Part shown: one piece after another, positions 1 through 9,613 of the stretch | Position numbering within the stretch: the first letter of the stretch is position 1 | Layout of the letters: every line of letters begins with the position of its first letter | Assembly (NCBI GenBank): GCA_020427005.1 | Contig: JAGQOY010000025.1 | Location: 1 to 52,415 of the forward strand | Reading direction: 5' to 3' | DNA from: Planctomycetales bacterium | GTDB taxonomy: Bacteria > Planctomycetota > Planctomycetia > Pirellulales > Pirellulaceae | DNA: 52,415 nucleotides | The notes under the pieces: generated by a model | What the model saw: only the letters and a program-made list of their open reading frames with translations | The model's database searches: none | What the model was told of the DNA's origin: nothing | Made by a program: the position numbers and the translations under genes

Positions 1-86
1 AATTGAAATCTCAAATACTCTGTCTATAGCATGCAGCAAGAGTTTTTTAAGTTATCAGAATGCCTGCGTGGGACTGGCTTCCGATT

Positions 87-2405
87 CTACAACATTCTCA
101 CGCGCCGTCGAATAATCCATTCTGTCGAAATTAAGAGTACAAACAAGAGTGTGATCCAGGTATTGTTCCATACAGGTTGCGGAGGGAGCGATCCCAATCG
201 CGAAGGGGTACCTGAAGGAAGCTGTCGGAAAAACGCGATTGGATCATCCAATTCGCTGTTCAAATAGAATTTGCCTCGTGACTGAGTTGCCAAGAGTTTC
301 ATTGCATCCCAATCTGCACGCAGGTTGGCTTGTTCACCTAGGGGTGTGGTGACTGAAAAACTTTCACTTGGTGGGTCGTTAAGCAAAGGGCTTAACAATG
401 TCGCACGATACTCACCAGCTTTCAGGTCTTTGACGACTTTTTGGTAGGCCAACGAACTAGTTGGAGCTCGCTCTATTTGCAAGGTGCGACTCTCCGAGTC
501 ATCGATGTGTAATAGTAGTTCGCAGCTTTCAGGAAAACTACTGACATCCTCTTTCCCAAGAATTACTTCAAAATTGACGGGTTGCCCAACTCTAGATTGC
601 CGTGGTTCGATGTTGATTGCAGCGCGTTGATCCACTGAGTTAAGGCGTCCCCGAGCCAGCCATCTCAGCATCTGCCCCCAATAGCGTTCGTAGTAGAGAT
701 CTGTTCCGGAGAAACTCAGTAAGCGATACGATTCATCAGTGGCTTGCACAACGACTCTCCCTGCTCCTGCGAACTGAGAGATCAGAACGGGATATTCCTG
801 ACGAGTTTGCATGTCAGCCGCAGTAGCCAGCACCTGAGCGCCAGGCTTTAATTCCAAGATCGGAAGTGTTTGACCAAGGGCTGGGAACGAACTCCAAAGA
901 CTTAGAGTCTCAGTGGAGGTTCGAGCTAGTTGTAGCGGTAAGGCAGACCCACCCAACTTGGAGAGTTTCCAATTGAGGTGCCCCAGTACTTCGCTTCCCG
1001 GAGTGGGAAATTGTAAATACGGGAGGAGTTGACCCAACGGCCAACTTTGAGTGTCGGCGAGCACAGATGCTTGAGTGCAGACAAAAAGGCATCCTGAACC
1101 ATGTTGAGTTACCGTGTCAAATATCGCTTGTTGAGAACTTTGGCTGATTAGTTCAGGAGCCACGTTATCAAAAACGAAGGCGTCGTAGTCGGCCAATGTG
1201 GATGTGTCGCTTGGTACGAGTCGCAAGGCTGATTCGTCTTCGGATACGTACCCAGGATCTGATTCTTGCAGTACGGTGTGTACCTCGAAGGCGGCGACGT
1301 TTTCGGACATGATTCCGCGTGTGCGCTGCAATAAGTTCTTTAGAAAGCGAAATTCATACGATGGTTGTTTGGCAACCAGCAGCACCCGTAGCGTTTTATC
1401 TTGAACGTGGATCTGTTTGCCAAGAGAGTTATTCTGAATATTGGATTCTTGCGCAATAGGCAGGGCCACAACCTCCAAAGATATTTTACCTGGTCGAGTT
1501 GCCTCAAAACTAAGGGTCAATTGTTGTTGGCTCGTTTGATTGGTTATCTTGACATCCTGTTGGTCCAAGACATCTCGAGATGAGGCATCGAGTAAATTTA
1601 CGTGTATAGTCTGTGATTCTATATCGGTGGAGTTAAGAGTGAATTGGACAGCGACTTGGTCCCCTAAGTAAACTTCGTCATCGACGAGGAGATCGCTTAC
1701 GCGAACATCGGGTTGGGCCAACTTTTGACCAATCACCAGTGCGTGTATCGGTATGGCTTGGCGTCGGGCATAGGCGGCAGCTTCTGATAATGGTGTACCT
1801 GCCGTATTGATTCCGTCACTTAGAAAAATGATGGCTGCTGCGGGGCGACCGATTTGCATGTCAATGACTTGTGTCAGCCCCTGACCAAGTAGGCTGTTTT
1901 CTCCATCAGGTTGGCTCGGCAAGAATCCATTTTCATTGCTTGGACGAGGTCGTACGTTTCCGGCCATATCGAACCATCGCAATTGATAACGTTCTTGTAG
2001 GCCGTCCCAATAAGTTTTGGGGATTTGTGACATCCAGTTCTCTAGCCACTCCCAGCGACTCAGCGTTTGTTCTGAATCGTCATCGGAAGGAATGTCCTTC
2101 GTTTGCATGCTAGCCGATGTATCAACTACAAAAATTAATTCCGGTAATTCACTCTGATATCGCTGCCAGTACATGCCAGCCAACATCCATAACACAATTG
2201 CAATGAGCAAAAAGCGAATGCATGCCAGAAGACTTCTCAACCATCGACCTGCATTACCGCGTTCCGTGTGATAGAGTCCAAGGGCTAAGGCAAGAGCTGA
2301 GGCAAATAGGACGAGTTTTAGCCAGACGGGTTGAACGAAAGTAGGCTGTAAAACCGACTCAACGGTAGTTCGGACGTCCAGTGAAGACTGAGAAAATAAC
2401 CACAT
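87..2405 (-). CDS. VWA-domain membrane protein (last gene of MoxR/DUF58/BatA module)
   Basis: Probable membrane-anchored VWA protein of 772 aa. The frame is open up to 2474, but I place the start at the ATG at 2405. It overlaps the stop of the upstream BatA gene by one base (TAATG), which implies coupled translation. Two hydrophobic segments lie near residues 28-45 and 62-80. They are followed by a VWA fold whose MIDAS motif reads VVDTSASM (Asp about 95). A central stretch (about residues 330-600) resembles the glutamine-amidotransferase-like region of such proteins. A final transmembrane helix ends in a basic tail (IIRRRVRML). By family analogy the MIDAS binds a metal and a protein partner, with MoxR acting as the chaperone-like ATPase. 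The substrate cannot be read from the sequence. The family call is firm; the function is inference. Confidence 0.8.
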   Translation of the reverse strand: MWLFSQSSLDVRTTVESVLQPTFVQPVWLKLVLFASALALALGLYHTERGNAGRWLRSLLACIRFLLIAIVLWMLAGMYWQRYQSELPELIFVVDTSASMQTKDIPSDDDSEQTLSRWEWLENWMSQIPKTYWDGLQERYQLRWFDMAGNVRPRPSNENGFLPSQPDGENSLLGQGLTQVIDMQIGRPAAAIIFLSDGINTAGTPLSEAAAYARRQAIPIHALVIGQKLAQPDVRVSDLLVDDEVYLGDQVAVQFTLNSTDIESQTIHVNLLDASSRDVLDQQDVKITNQTSQQQLTLSFEATRPGKISLEVVALPIAQESNIQNNSLGKQIHVQDKTLRVLLVAKQPSYEFRFLKNLLQRTRGIMSENVAAFEVHTVLQESDPGYVSEDESALRLVPSDTSTLADYDAFVFDNVAPELISQSSQQAIFDTVTQHGSGCLFVCTQASVLADTQSWPLGQLLPYLQFPTPGSEVLGHLNWKLSKLGGSALPLQLARTSTETLSLWSSFPALGQTLPILELKPGAQVLATAADMQTRQEYPVLISQFAGAGRVVVQATDESYRLLSFSGTDLYYERYWGQMLRWLARGRLNSVDQRAAINIEPRQSRVGQPVNFEVILGKEDVSSFPESCELLLHIDDSESRTLQIERAPTSSLAYQKVVKDLKAGEYRATLLSPLLNDPPSESFSVTTPLGEQANLRADWDAMKLLATQSRGKFYLNSELDDPIAFFRQLPSGTPSRLGSLPPQPVWNNTWITLLFVLLISTEWIIRRRVRML

Positions 2406-4570
2406 TACAGAGTTCTTTTCCCAAGTTGCCAGGCAAAAAGTGATTCGGAAATGAGTAACAAGACTAGGCAACAAAGTATGCCTAGTGTCAACGAATTCAT
2501 CGCGCCGGTAGGGTTGGAAGCGACCAAAGGTTGGTCAGTTGAAATAGTAGATAGAATCGAATGAGGCAAGCTGTTAAGGGGAACGGTTTCTAAACTGCTT
2601 TGTATGGTATCCAAATTGACCGCGATCAGCTTGCTCTTGTCCGGTGGATCGTTGCCGTTCGACGTATCAATTTTGTAAATACCTTGCCAGTATGTTTGCG
2701 AGAAGCTCCACGGAAATAAACCATTGCTATCCTGAACGTCCAATTTTTGTTGGCGTTGAACCCCGCTTGGTAGCGTTATTGTGATAGCAGGTATTGCTTG
2801 GTCGAATAGCATCCTGCCGCCGACGGATTGACCAACGATCGAGTTGGCTCCCGGCGATTCAACGCTGGCTGCCGCATGAACGATGCCTTGCATTAGCGGG
2901 ACAAAGCTAGGCCAGGTTGGCATAGCATTCCAGCTGTCCTGGTTGGTTTGTTCAGTAGCAGCACTGGGGCTTGATAGCAGCGAGAAAACGCGACCGTTGC
3001 CCATGCGATAACTTACCAGTAACGGTGCACTATCACTAACGGCTAGCTCATATTGCAAGTTGGGTTCAGCTTGGATGCGCCAGTATCGGAATATTGGCGT
3101 TGTCACGAGCCCTGAGGCTGGAAAGCCAGCAAAGGCCTCGACAGCTGGGCTCGCATAATCTAGTGGATCGATTCCAAAGGTTCCATCGTCAGACATGCTA
3201 AGCAGCCTGAACCCGAGTAAATCCGCATCGTCTTTCCAAAGGTCGGTCGTAGTACCAGGGCCAAGAAAGAAGACCGCAGCACCTCCCTGAGAAACGAAAT
3301 CTCGAATCTTCTGGCGGACGGAGTCGCTCAACGACGAGACATCATTGAAAAGCAAAACGGCATGATCCTCGAATTTGCGCGCACCTAATTCGAACTTGCT
3401 TATTGCCTGAACGGAAAGTGATGATAAATCTGGAGACGGTAGCAATGCAAGTTGAATCCACTTGGTTGCCAGTCGGTGATTCTCAACCAGCAGGACGTGT
3501 ATGCGTTCTTTACATAAGACAACTGCGGAACGTTCATTGTCGGCAGGTAGTGGGTCCTCGCCAAGCCTGGCGGTCAAAGCGACTTCACCCAAAGTGTGGG
3601 TGCTAAGCGGCAAACGATACGTTTGTTCTGAACGAGCCGGGAGAGTAATTTTCTGGCTCGACTTTACCTGCTGATTTTCTAAGATGCTGAGTGGCAGATC
3701 GACGACATCTGAGTCAGAAAAATTGTGGATCGTTACACTTACGGAAAACTCTTGATCGCGGACTACCTGGTAGGACGTAGGACGCATATCCATTATCGCT
3801 AAGTTCGACGGTTGATCGGCGGCTACTGACTGCACTGACAGAGAACAAGTTTTACTCAATCGCTGGAGTCTAGCAATTTGGTCTTGTCGATTTCCCCAGG
3901 TATCGATTCCCAAATCTGTAACGATCACGAGTTGTACGTCGATGGGTAGATCCCCATTTTTGCCAAGTTGTATCATGCTTTCTATGAGGTCAAGCCCCTG
4001 ATCCAGATCTGCGCCAGTGTCAAGCAATTCGAGTGAGTCAATTGCCGAGGCGGCCTCTCGTGTATCGAATGTGGGCTGCGAAATAATTGCTCTGCTGGGC
4101 TGGGAGATTTGTACGAGCTGAAATGAATCTCCTTGATTTGCCTTGCGCAGGATCTCGTGCAAGATTCGTTTGGCTTCGGATAATCGAGTCTGATTGTCTT
4201 GTATATAGCCCATGGAATAGGATGTATCGACTGCGAATATCCAAGCTTTGCTTGGTGAAGTCGGAGGCGGGTCCTGAAGTATTGAAGGTTGATCAAAGTA
4301 AGGAGCAGCCAAAGCAATTGCCAAGCATACTGGAATGGACATCCGAATAACCAGTAACAGAAGTTGTTCCAGGCGGATGCGGCGAGCCTGTTGTTTGAGA
4401 ACTTGCTGCAAGAGTGCCATTGCCGCCCACGCGACATGCTTTTGTTGTCGGCGATAGATGAGATGTAAGACAAGAGGGATTGCCGCCGTGAGACCCCACA
4501 GCAACATCCATCCGCTGGTTAAGCCTGCAGCAGAAAGGATAATCCAGTGAAACGGCAATGCACTCGGCAT
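2405..4570 (-). CDS. BatA-type membrane protein with VWA domain
   Basis: A 721-aa protein. The N-terminus (residues 20-90) matches the BatA domain: a hydrophobic segment, then LIYRRQQK, a basic amphipathic stretch and a second helix. A VWA domain follows, with MIDAS motif AVDTSYSM (Asp115). A long extracytoplasmic region leads to a last membrane helix near the C-terminus (LTLGILCCLVLLLISESLF). The ribosome binding site AGGAGG lies inside the final Arg-Arg-stop codons of the DUF58 gene, about 9 bases before the ATG. This gene and DUF58 are therefore almost certainly co-translated. BatA/VWA proteins accompany MoxR ATPases in many phyla and are linked to envelope or stress functions. The exact role here is unknown. 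Confidence 0.85.
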   Translation of the reverse strand: MPSALPFHWIILSAAGLTSGWMLLWGLTAAIPLVLHLIYRRQQKHVAWAAMALLQQVLKQQARRIRLEQLLLLVIRMSIPVCLAIALAAPYFDQPSILQDPPPTSPSKAWIFAVDTSYSMGYIQDNQTRLSEAKRILHEILRKANQGDSFQLVQISQPSRAIISQPTFDTREAASAIDSLELLDTGADLDQGLDLIESMIQLGKNGDLPIDVQLVIVTDLGIDTWGNRQDQIARLQRLSKTCSLSVQSVAADQPSNLAIMDMRPTSYQVVRDQEFSVSVTIHNFSDSDVVDLPLSILENQQVKSSQKITLPARSEQTYRLPLSTHTLGEVALTARLGEDPLPADNERSAVVLCKERIHVLLVENHRLATKWIQLALLPSPDLSSLSVQAISKFELGARKFEDHAVLLFNDVSSLSDSVRQKIRDFVSQGGAAVFFLGPGTTTDLWKDDADLLGFRLLSMSDDGTFGIDPLDYASPAVEAFAGFPASGLVTTPIFRYWRIQAEPNLQYELAVSDSAPLLVSYRMGNGRVFSLLSSPSAATEQTNQDSWNAMPTWPSFVPLMQGIVHAAASVESPGANSIVGQSVGGRMLFDQAIPAITITLPSGVQRQQKLDVQDSNGLFPWSFSQTYWQGIYKIDTSNGNDPPDKSKLIAVNLDTIQSSLETVPLNSLPHSILSTISTDQPLVASNPTGAMNSLTLGILCCLVLLLISESLFAWQLGKRTL

Positions 4571-4577
4571 GGGTCAA

Positions 4578-5498
4578 TTACCTCCTGGGCCGACTACGCT
4601 TGGCTAATATCATCGGAAGCGCTACTGCTAACGACTCGCTTGTGCGCACCAGGAAATAGTCGATTCCTATTCCACGGCATAGGACTTCCACATCCTGGCA
4701 GAACTTGCGGGCGGCTCGGCGATAGGCTGCCCCGATTAGCAAGGGGTCGGTTGGAAGTTGAGCGGGCAACTCAAGTCCTTCGAAGCAAGTAAAGTCTTCA
4801 AACGGAAAATCCAATTCTGCTCGGTCGAGTATTTGAATGGCCATGCAATCGTGACCAGAGCAGCGCAATAATCGCAATCCACTTTCGATTCGTGACATTT
4901 CGTCGAGAAAATCGCTCATGACAATGACTATTCCGGTCCTAGTTATCCTGTTGGTCGCCAGTTTCAGGCTGCGTTCCAGATCAGTGTCAGGAGATGTTGA
5001 TAGTTCTTCAAACATGCTCACTAAATTGTCAAATTGTAATGTACTGCTACTCGCTGGCAGCCAGTGGTTTATTCCGGTCGCCAAAGTACCGACTGCAACC
5101 TGATCTTGCTGCGAGATAGCCAAATGAGTCAAGCAGCAGCATATTAACTGTGCGTACTCTAATTTACTTAGATGAGATGTTTCGCTCTTAAACGACATGC
5201 TCTGACTCACATCGATGAGCAGATTTGCCACGAAGTTCGTCTCGTCTTCATACTGCTTGAGGTGTATGCGATCTGATCGTGCGTATGCCTTCCAATCGAC
5301 AAGTCGCAAGTCATCTCCCGGTGCATACTCGCGATGCTGGGAGAACTCAATTGATTGTCCGTGCAGTGGACTACGGTGGAAGCCAGCAACTAAGCCTTCC
5401 ACCAATGAGCGCGCACGCAGGCCTAGTGGCCGAATGCGCGAAAGCGTTTCAGGATCGAAGTACTTTTGAGAATTGTTCACTTTGTTGATGACTCTCAA
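4578..5498 (-). CDS. DUF58 domain protein
   Basis: A 306-aa protein with the DUF58 signature around residues 60-85 (PGDDLRLVDWKAYARSDR), followed by a VWA-like segment with DVSQSMS (residues 96-102). DUF58 proteins are the usual partner encoded directly after a MoxR AAA+ ATPase and before BatA-like VWA proteins, and that order is seen here. The reading frame overlaps the end of the moxR gene by 50 bp. The upstream-most start is TTG at 5498. A GTG at 5480, still inside the overlap and preceded by GAGAG, is an alternative. No membrane segment is evident, so it is probably cytoplasmic or peripheral. The true start is uncertain. Confidence 0.85.
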   Translation of the reverse strand: MRVINKVNNSQKYFDPETLSRIRPLGLRARSLVEGLVAGFHRSPLHGQSIEFSQHREYAPGDDLRLVDWKAYARSDRIHLKQYEDETNFVANLLIDVSQSMSFKSETSHLSKLEYAQLICCCLTHLAISQQDQVAVGTLATGINHWLPASSSTLQFDNLVSMFEELSTSPDTDLERSLKLATNRITRTGIVIVMSDFLDEMSRIESGLRLLRCSGHDCMAIQILDRAELDFPFEDFTCFEGLELPAQLPTDPLLIGAAYRRAARKFCQDVEVLCRGIGIDYFLVRTSESLAVALPMILAKRSRPRR

Positions 5499-6597
5499 TT
5501 ACTTCGTCTACGGAATCTACAATTTCATGGATGATCTGTTCGACTGTAATCCCTTCAGCTTCAGCATGGAAGTTGAGTTTAATACGGTGTCGCAAAACAG
5601 GTGCTGCAACTGCCGCAATATCTTCAATTCTTACTACAGGACTACCATTTAGAGCCGCTCGTGCCTTGGCACCCAAGACGATGTACTGGCTAGCGCGAGG
5701 ACCAGCGCCCCAACGCACCGAATCACGCACGCGGACACTAGCTGAAGAATCATCTGGGCGAGTCATGCGAGCGATTTGAGTGGCTCGCAAGGCAAGTGCA
5801 GGTGTAATAGCAATCCGCCGAACCAAGCTCATCTGATCCTGAAGTTGCTTTCCGGTCCATTGAGGTTGCATCTCAAAAGCCGAGTCGCTAGTGGTCCGTA
5901 ACACGATTTCAACTTCTTCGTCAATATTGGGGTAATCCACTAGCACATGAAACATGAAGCGATCAAGTTGAGCTTCGGGGAGAGGGTAGGTTCCTTCCTG
6001 TTCAATAGGATTTTGAGTCGCCAGAACAAAGAACGGGCTGGGTAAACGATGACGCTGGCCACCTGCTGTAACCTGTTTTTCTTGCATGGCCTCAAGTAGG
6101 GCGGCCTGTGTCTTAGGTGGCGTACGGTTGACTTCATCTGCCAGGATAACGTTTGCGAATATGGGACCCGGTATGAACCGAAATTCGCGCTTACCAGTCG
6201 ACTTGTCCTCTTGAATAACTTCCGTACCTGTAATGTCTGCGGGCATCAAATCCGGGGTGAACTGGATTCGCGAGAATCTCAAATCAATTGCACGAGCAAG
6301 GCTAGAAATCATTAAGGTCTTTGCCAAACCCGGCACTCCCACCAACAGGCAGTGTCCGCCAGAAAGAATTGCTATTAGCAGTTGTTCGATGACGGTAGCT
6401 TGTCCCACGATGGCTTGTGCCACCGCTGAACGAATGCTTTGCATACTTTCACGCAATTTCTCGAGTGCTTGTTCATCATCGGTTGTCTGTCCGCCCACTT
6501 TGTCCTCATTCGGAGTTTCACTCGATCGCAGATATTCGTCACCTTTGCCAAGCTGCTCGACCACCTGTTGTGATTTGCCGAGCACTTTACCTGGCAC
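5449..6597 (-). CDS. MoxR-family AAA+ ATPase
   Basis: A 382-aa MoxR ATPase. Walker A is GVPGLAKT (residues 87-94) and Walker B is NVILADEVNR (149-158). The typical MoxR segment QAALLEAMQEKQVT and the sensor-1 region ATQNPIEQEGTYPLPEAQLD follow. The family average is about 330 aa; the extra length is a polar N-terminal tail of about 50 residues. MoxR proteins act as chaperone-like ATPases for VWA proteins. Here the gene heads a tight four-gene module (MoxR, DUF58, BatA, VWA protein), each overlapping or within 7 bp of the next. A 100-bp gap separates it from the S46 peptidase gene upstream on the same strand. Confidence 0.92.
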   Translation of the reverse strand: MPGKVLGKSQQVVEQLGKGDEYLRSSETPNEDKVGGQTTDDEQALEKLRESMQSIRSAVAQAIVGQATVIEQLLIAILSGGHCLLVGVPGLAKTLMISSLARAIDLRFSRIQFTPDLMPADITGTEVIQEDKSTGKREFRFIPGPIFANVILADEVNRTPPKTQAALLEAMQEKQVTAGGQRHRLPSPFFVLATQNPIEQEGTYPLPEAQLDRFMFHVLVDYPNIDEEVEIVLRTTSDSAFEMQPQWTGKQLQDQMSLVRRIAITPALALRATQIARMTRPDDSSASVRVRDSVRWGAGPRASQYIVLGAKARAALNGSPVVRIEDIAAVAAPVLRHRIKLNFHAEAEGITVEQIIHEIVDSVDEVIESHQQSEQFSKVLRS

Positions 6598-6698
6598 AGA
6601 GAAGACCTCGATCTTTATACTAAGACAAGTAATTCAACAGAATTGCACGCACCGGCGATTTGCCCAGCTGAACTCCGGCACTCATTTTCTAGTTGAGA

Positions 6699-8717
6699 CT
6701 ATTTCCCTATTTGCTCCTTCAGAGATTTGGCCCCATAGACTTGGTCGAGAGCTTCCAGGACAGCAGCGATGTGGACGGCCACAGCGCGGCCTTGAACCTC
6801 GCTATGGTAAAAATCGGCGGTTAAGCTCTGAATGTTTCCATCAAAGATAATGCCGACTAGATTTCCTTCACGATCCACGACTGGCGAGCCTGAGTTGCCC
6901 CCAATAATGTCTGCAGTACACACAAAATTAAAAGGTGTAGTGCTGTCGATAGCATTTTTTGCTTTGTGCCAGCTGGTCGGCAATGTCCAGTCCTTTTCTT
7001 GCCCGTGGGCAGTCTCGTGGTCGAAAGCTCCTCCCATCGTCGTGTTGGATGGAATTGAGGTTCCATCTTCTTCATACCCTTTGACGACCCCAAAAGCCAA
7101 ACGCAGCGTAAAGGTGGCATCGGGGTACACAGAATCCCCTTGAGCCTGAAACTTCAGTTCAGTTATTTTGGCATACGCCTGCCGTTCTTGTTCGTCCAAC
7201 TGTTCAGTGAGCTCGCGAACTTCTCGATACTCTGTTTCGAGCATACGAGCCAGGACAATTAACGGATCTGTACTGCTGGCGATCATGGACGCTCCACCGG
7301 CAGCCAATTTCTTCCGTGCGGCCACTTCAAACAACGTTGTATCTTTGATTAGGGAGGCTGCCCTTTCACGCGGGCCTTGACCGGCCAATACACGAGCCAC
7401 GAGTGTATCGTTACCGCCGCGAAGTTCAACAAATCGCGCTAGCTCGTCGGCCAGCTGGACACGTTCTAGGTCGTCGTACATCGGGGCAGGAGAAAAAAGT
7501 TCTTGTTCCAAACTTTCCCGGTTAGAATCCCTGAATTCTCGCAAGCGTTCTGTACTTGGTTTTTGATCCTCTGCACCCATGAGGACAAGGTCTTCCGCAA
7601 TGCTGTAAACGTGGCTACGCAGCGTGGAAGCTCGATCAATAAGTTGAACCCTTTGCTGTTGAACATTGGAAATTATTTCCCATGGGCTATTGTCGCTGGC
7701 CTCAATTCGTAATTGCCTTTCGAGCTCGCGCTGGGTGTGCAAGAAGGTTGGATCCTGCAATCCAGCCAGCATACCGGTATAGGCCTTCCGAGAGTTCTGA
7801 ATTCCAAAGAGTTCGTCCTGTCCTCGGCGTGCTTGTTCCGGACCACCAAGTGCATATTGCTGCATTAAGATCTCTTTGCGTCTCAGAAGGTCTAGCACAC
7901 GTGGCATACGTGAATCACGCTGGTACTCCAAGGCAGCGGTAGTCAGAATTCGTTGCGTACGGCCTGGATTGCCGCTAACAAACACCAAGTCGCCGTACAT
8001 GGCCCCACCTGGATTAACTTTCAAATAATGTTCGACCTCGGCGGGCTTACCATTTTCGTAGACGCGGAAGATGGTGACATCCAAGCAATAACGAGGGTAC
8101 TCGAAGTTGTCTGCATCTCCTCCAAAGAAAGCCGTTTTGGCTTCGGGAGCCCACACGAGTCGCACATCGGTGTATTGTTTGTATCGGTAAAGGTGATATC
8201 GTCCACCACCGTAAAGTGTTACCACGTCACTTCGTAAGCCAGTCGCTTCCTTAGACTCTTGCTCCACTTTGGCCATGGCTGCCTGTCGTGACTTGGAAGC
8301 ATCGGCGGCGGACATGCCGGGCGTAACCGATGCGTTAATTCTCTCCGTCACATCTTCGATGGAAACCAGCTGATTGAGCTCCAGGTCAGGGGCTGGAAGT
8401 TCGTCGTCTGGACTTTTTGCGAGATAACCTTCGCTGGCAATGTTGTTCGTTTCTGTTGAGAGTTTATAGAGCGTTTCCGCAGCGACGTGGTGATTGGTAA
8501 GTACCAAACCGTTACTGGAAATAAATGATGCGCTGCCACCAGAATTGAATCGCACGCTGGAGAGCATCACGTGCCGGGCCCAGTCGTCCGTGGCCTCGAA
8601 CTGGTAGGTAGTGAGCAGTTTCTCCTTCGGAAGCGCGTTGAAAAGCCACATGCCTTCATCGGCGTACACGAAATTGGAGAGCCACAGCAGACAGCAGCAG
8701 CTGAGTAATTTTCTCAT
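6699..8717 (-). CDS. S46 family dipeptidyl peptidase (DPP7-like)
   Basis: A secreted serine peptidase of 672 aa. The frame is open to 8792, but the ATG at 8717 has a GAGG element 8 bases upstream and starts a clean signal peptide (MRKLLSCCCLLWLSNFVYA, then DEGMW). The mature N-terminus DEGMWLFN and the block NHHV (catalytic His about 77) match S46. The nucleophile is in GGNSGSP (Ser about 609). Eighteen residues after the Ser there is Gly (FDGN, about 627). In Porphyromonas enzymes this position is Gly in DPP7 and Arg in the acid-specific DPP11, so a preference for hydrophobic P1 residues is inferred. It would remove dipeptides from oligopeptides in the periplasm. Confidence 0.9.
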   Translation of the reverse strand: MRKLLSCCCLLWLSNFVYADEGMWLFNALPKEKLLTTYQFEATDDWARHVMLSSVRFNSGGSASFISSNGLVLTNHHVAAETLYKLSTETNNIASEGYLAKSPDDELPAPDLELNQLVSIEDVTERINASVTPGMSAADASKSRQAAMAKVEQESKEATGLRSDVVTLYGGGRYHLYRYKQYTDVRLVWAPEAKTAFFGGDADNFEYPRYCLDVTIFRVYENGKPAEVEHYLKVNPGGAMYGDLVFVSGNPGRTQRILTTAALEYQRDSRMPRVLDLLRRKEILMQQYALGGPEQARRGQDELFGIQNSRKAYTGMLAGLQDPTFLHTQRELERQLRIEASDNSPWEIISNVQQQRVQLIDRASTLRSHVYSIAEDLVLMGAEDQKPSTERLREFRDSNRESLEQELFSPAPMYDDLERVQLADELARFVELRGGNDTLVARVLAGQGPRERAASLIKDTTLFEVAARKKLAAGGASMIASSTDPLIVLARMLETEYREVRELTEQLDEQERQAYAKITELKFQAQGDSVYPDATFTLRLAFGVVKGYEEDGTSIPSNTTMGGAFDHETAHGQEKDWTLPTSWHKAKNAIDSTTPFNFVCTADIIGGNSGSPVVDREGNLVGIIFDGNIQSLTADFYHSEVQGRAVAVHIAAVLEALDQVYGAKSLKEQIGK

Positions 8718-8960
8718 GAACCAGCCTCGGTGATTGAATTGTGTATTTTGAGTGTCTTGCAAGCTATCTAGGTGGGGAGTGATCGGTCCCAATAACCTTT
8801 GTTGATTCTAGATTTGGTAACAGATCTCGGACTTGGCTAGCAGAGTGCCTATGTGTGCGAGCTGGTGTCTGGTACCTGCAGAACAGAGTCTAGGTGGTAC
8901 CGACCGACCCTCGAGTAATTATAAGAAGTTAGATCCATTGCGGGACTGTTGATTGAAAAA

Positions 8961-9548
8961 TTAAAGCTGGCCCTTGGTACTGGGTACCCCCGTCTGACGA
9001 GCGTCGAGAGTACAGGCGACTCGCAAGGCGCGAGCAGAAGCTTTGAAAATAGCTTCCGCAATATGGTGACTGTTGCGCCCGTAATGTAACAAAACATGGA
9101 AATTGCATAAAGCATTGGAGGCGAAAGCGTACCAAAAGTCCTCGATTAGCTCGCTATCAAAATCACCGATTTGTGCCGCGGGAATAGGTGCATTGAATAC
9201 AACGTAGTTGCGTCCACTGAGGTCCAAGGCCACGGTAACGAGTGATTCCTCCATAGGTAATACCAAATGTCCGTATCTGGTAATTCCTCGTTTGTCGCCC
9301 AGAGCAGAGGCAAATGCTTGTCCCAGGCAAATGCCGATATCCTCCGTCGTGTGGTGCGCATCGACATGCGTATCACCATCGCACTTGACCTGCAAGTCAA
9401 ACAATCCGTGTTTACTAAATAGGGTCAACATGTGGTCCAAAAAGCCAACACCGGTGTCAATTTGGCTATTACCTTGTCCATCAATATCGAGGGTCAAGCA
9501 AATGTTGGTTTCTGCAGTTTTGCGCTCGATCTTGGCTGTGCGCGACAT
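8961..9548 (-). CDS. hisB: Imidazoleglycerol-phosphate dehydratase
   Basis: A 195-aa monofunctional HisB of normal length for the family. It converts imidazole glycerol phosphate to imidazole acetol phosphate in histidine synthesis, in the cytoplasm. Metal-binding histidine blocks are visible: [22 protein letters not shown] and the C-terminal [10 protein letters not shown]. The usual C-terminal signature STKG is also present. It is the last of three histidine genes on the minus strand, 65 bp after hisC. There is no histidinol phosphatase domain fused to it, so that step must be encoded elsewhere. Confidence 0.97.
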   Translation of the reverse strand: MSRTAKIERKTAETNICLTLDIDGQGNSQIDTGVGFLDHMLTLFSKHGLFDLQVKCDGDTHVDAHHTTEDIGICLGQAFASALGDKRGITRYGHLVLPMEESLVTVALDLSGRNYVVFNAPIPAAQIGDFDSELIEDFWYAFASNALCNFHVLLHYGRNSHHIAEAIFKASARALRVACTLDARQTGVPSTKGQL

Positions 9549-9613
9549 TGTAGTCCTATTATGGAACGGAAAGGAGGAAACTAGTTGTGCAGACTTAGGC
9601 CTGCCAAGCTAGA

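Noticed and set aside
1..86. Bases left of the first VWA gene
   Set aside because: Only a shadow ORF (31-267) is present; nothing supports a gene or RNA here.
8718..8960. Repeated GGTACC sites near 8,869-8,900 between hisB and the S46 gene
   Set aside because: Two short 6-mers in a 240-bp gap are not enough for a regulatory claim; no hairpin or T-run follows.
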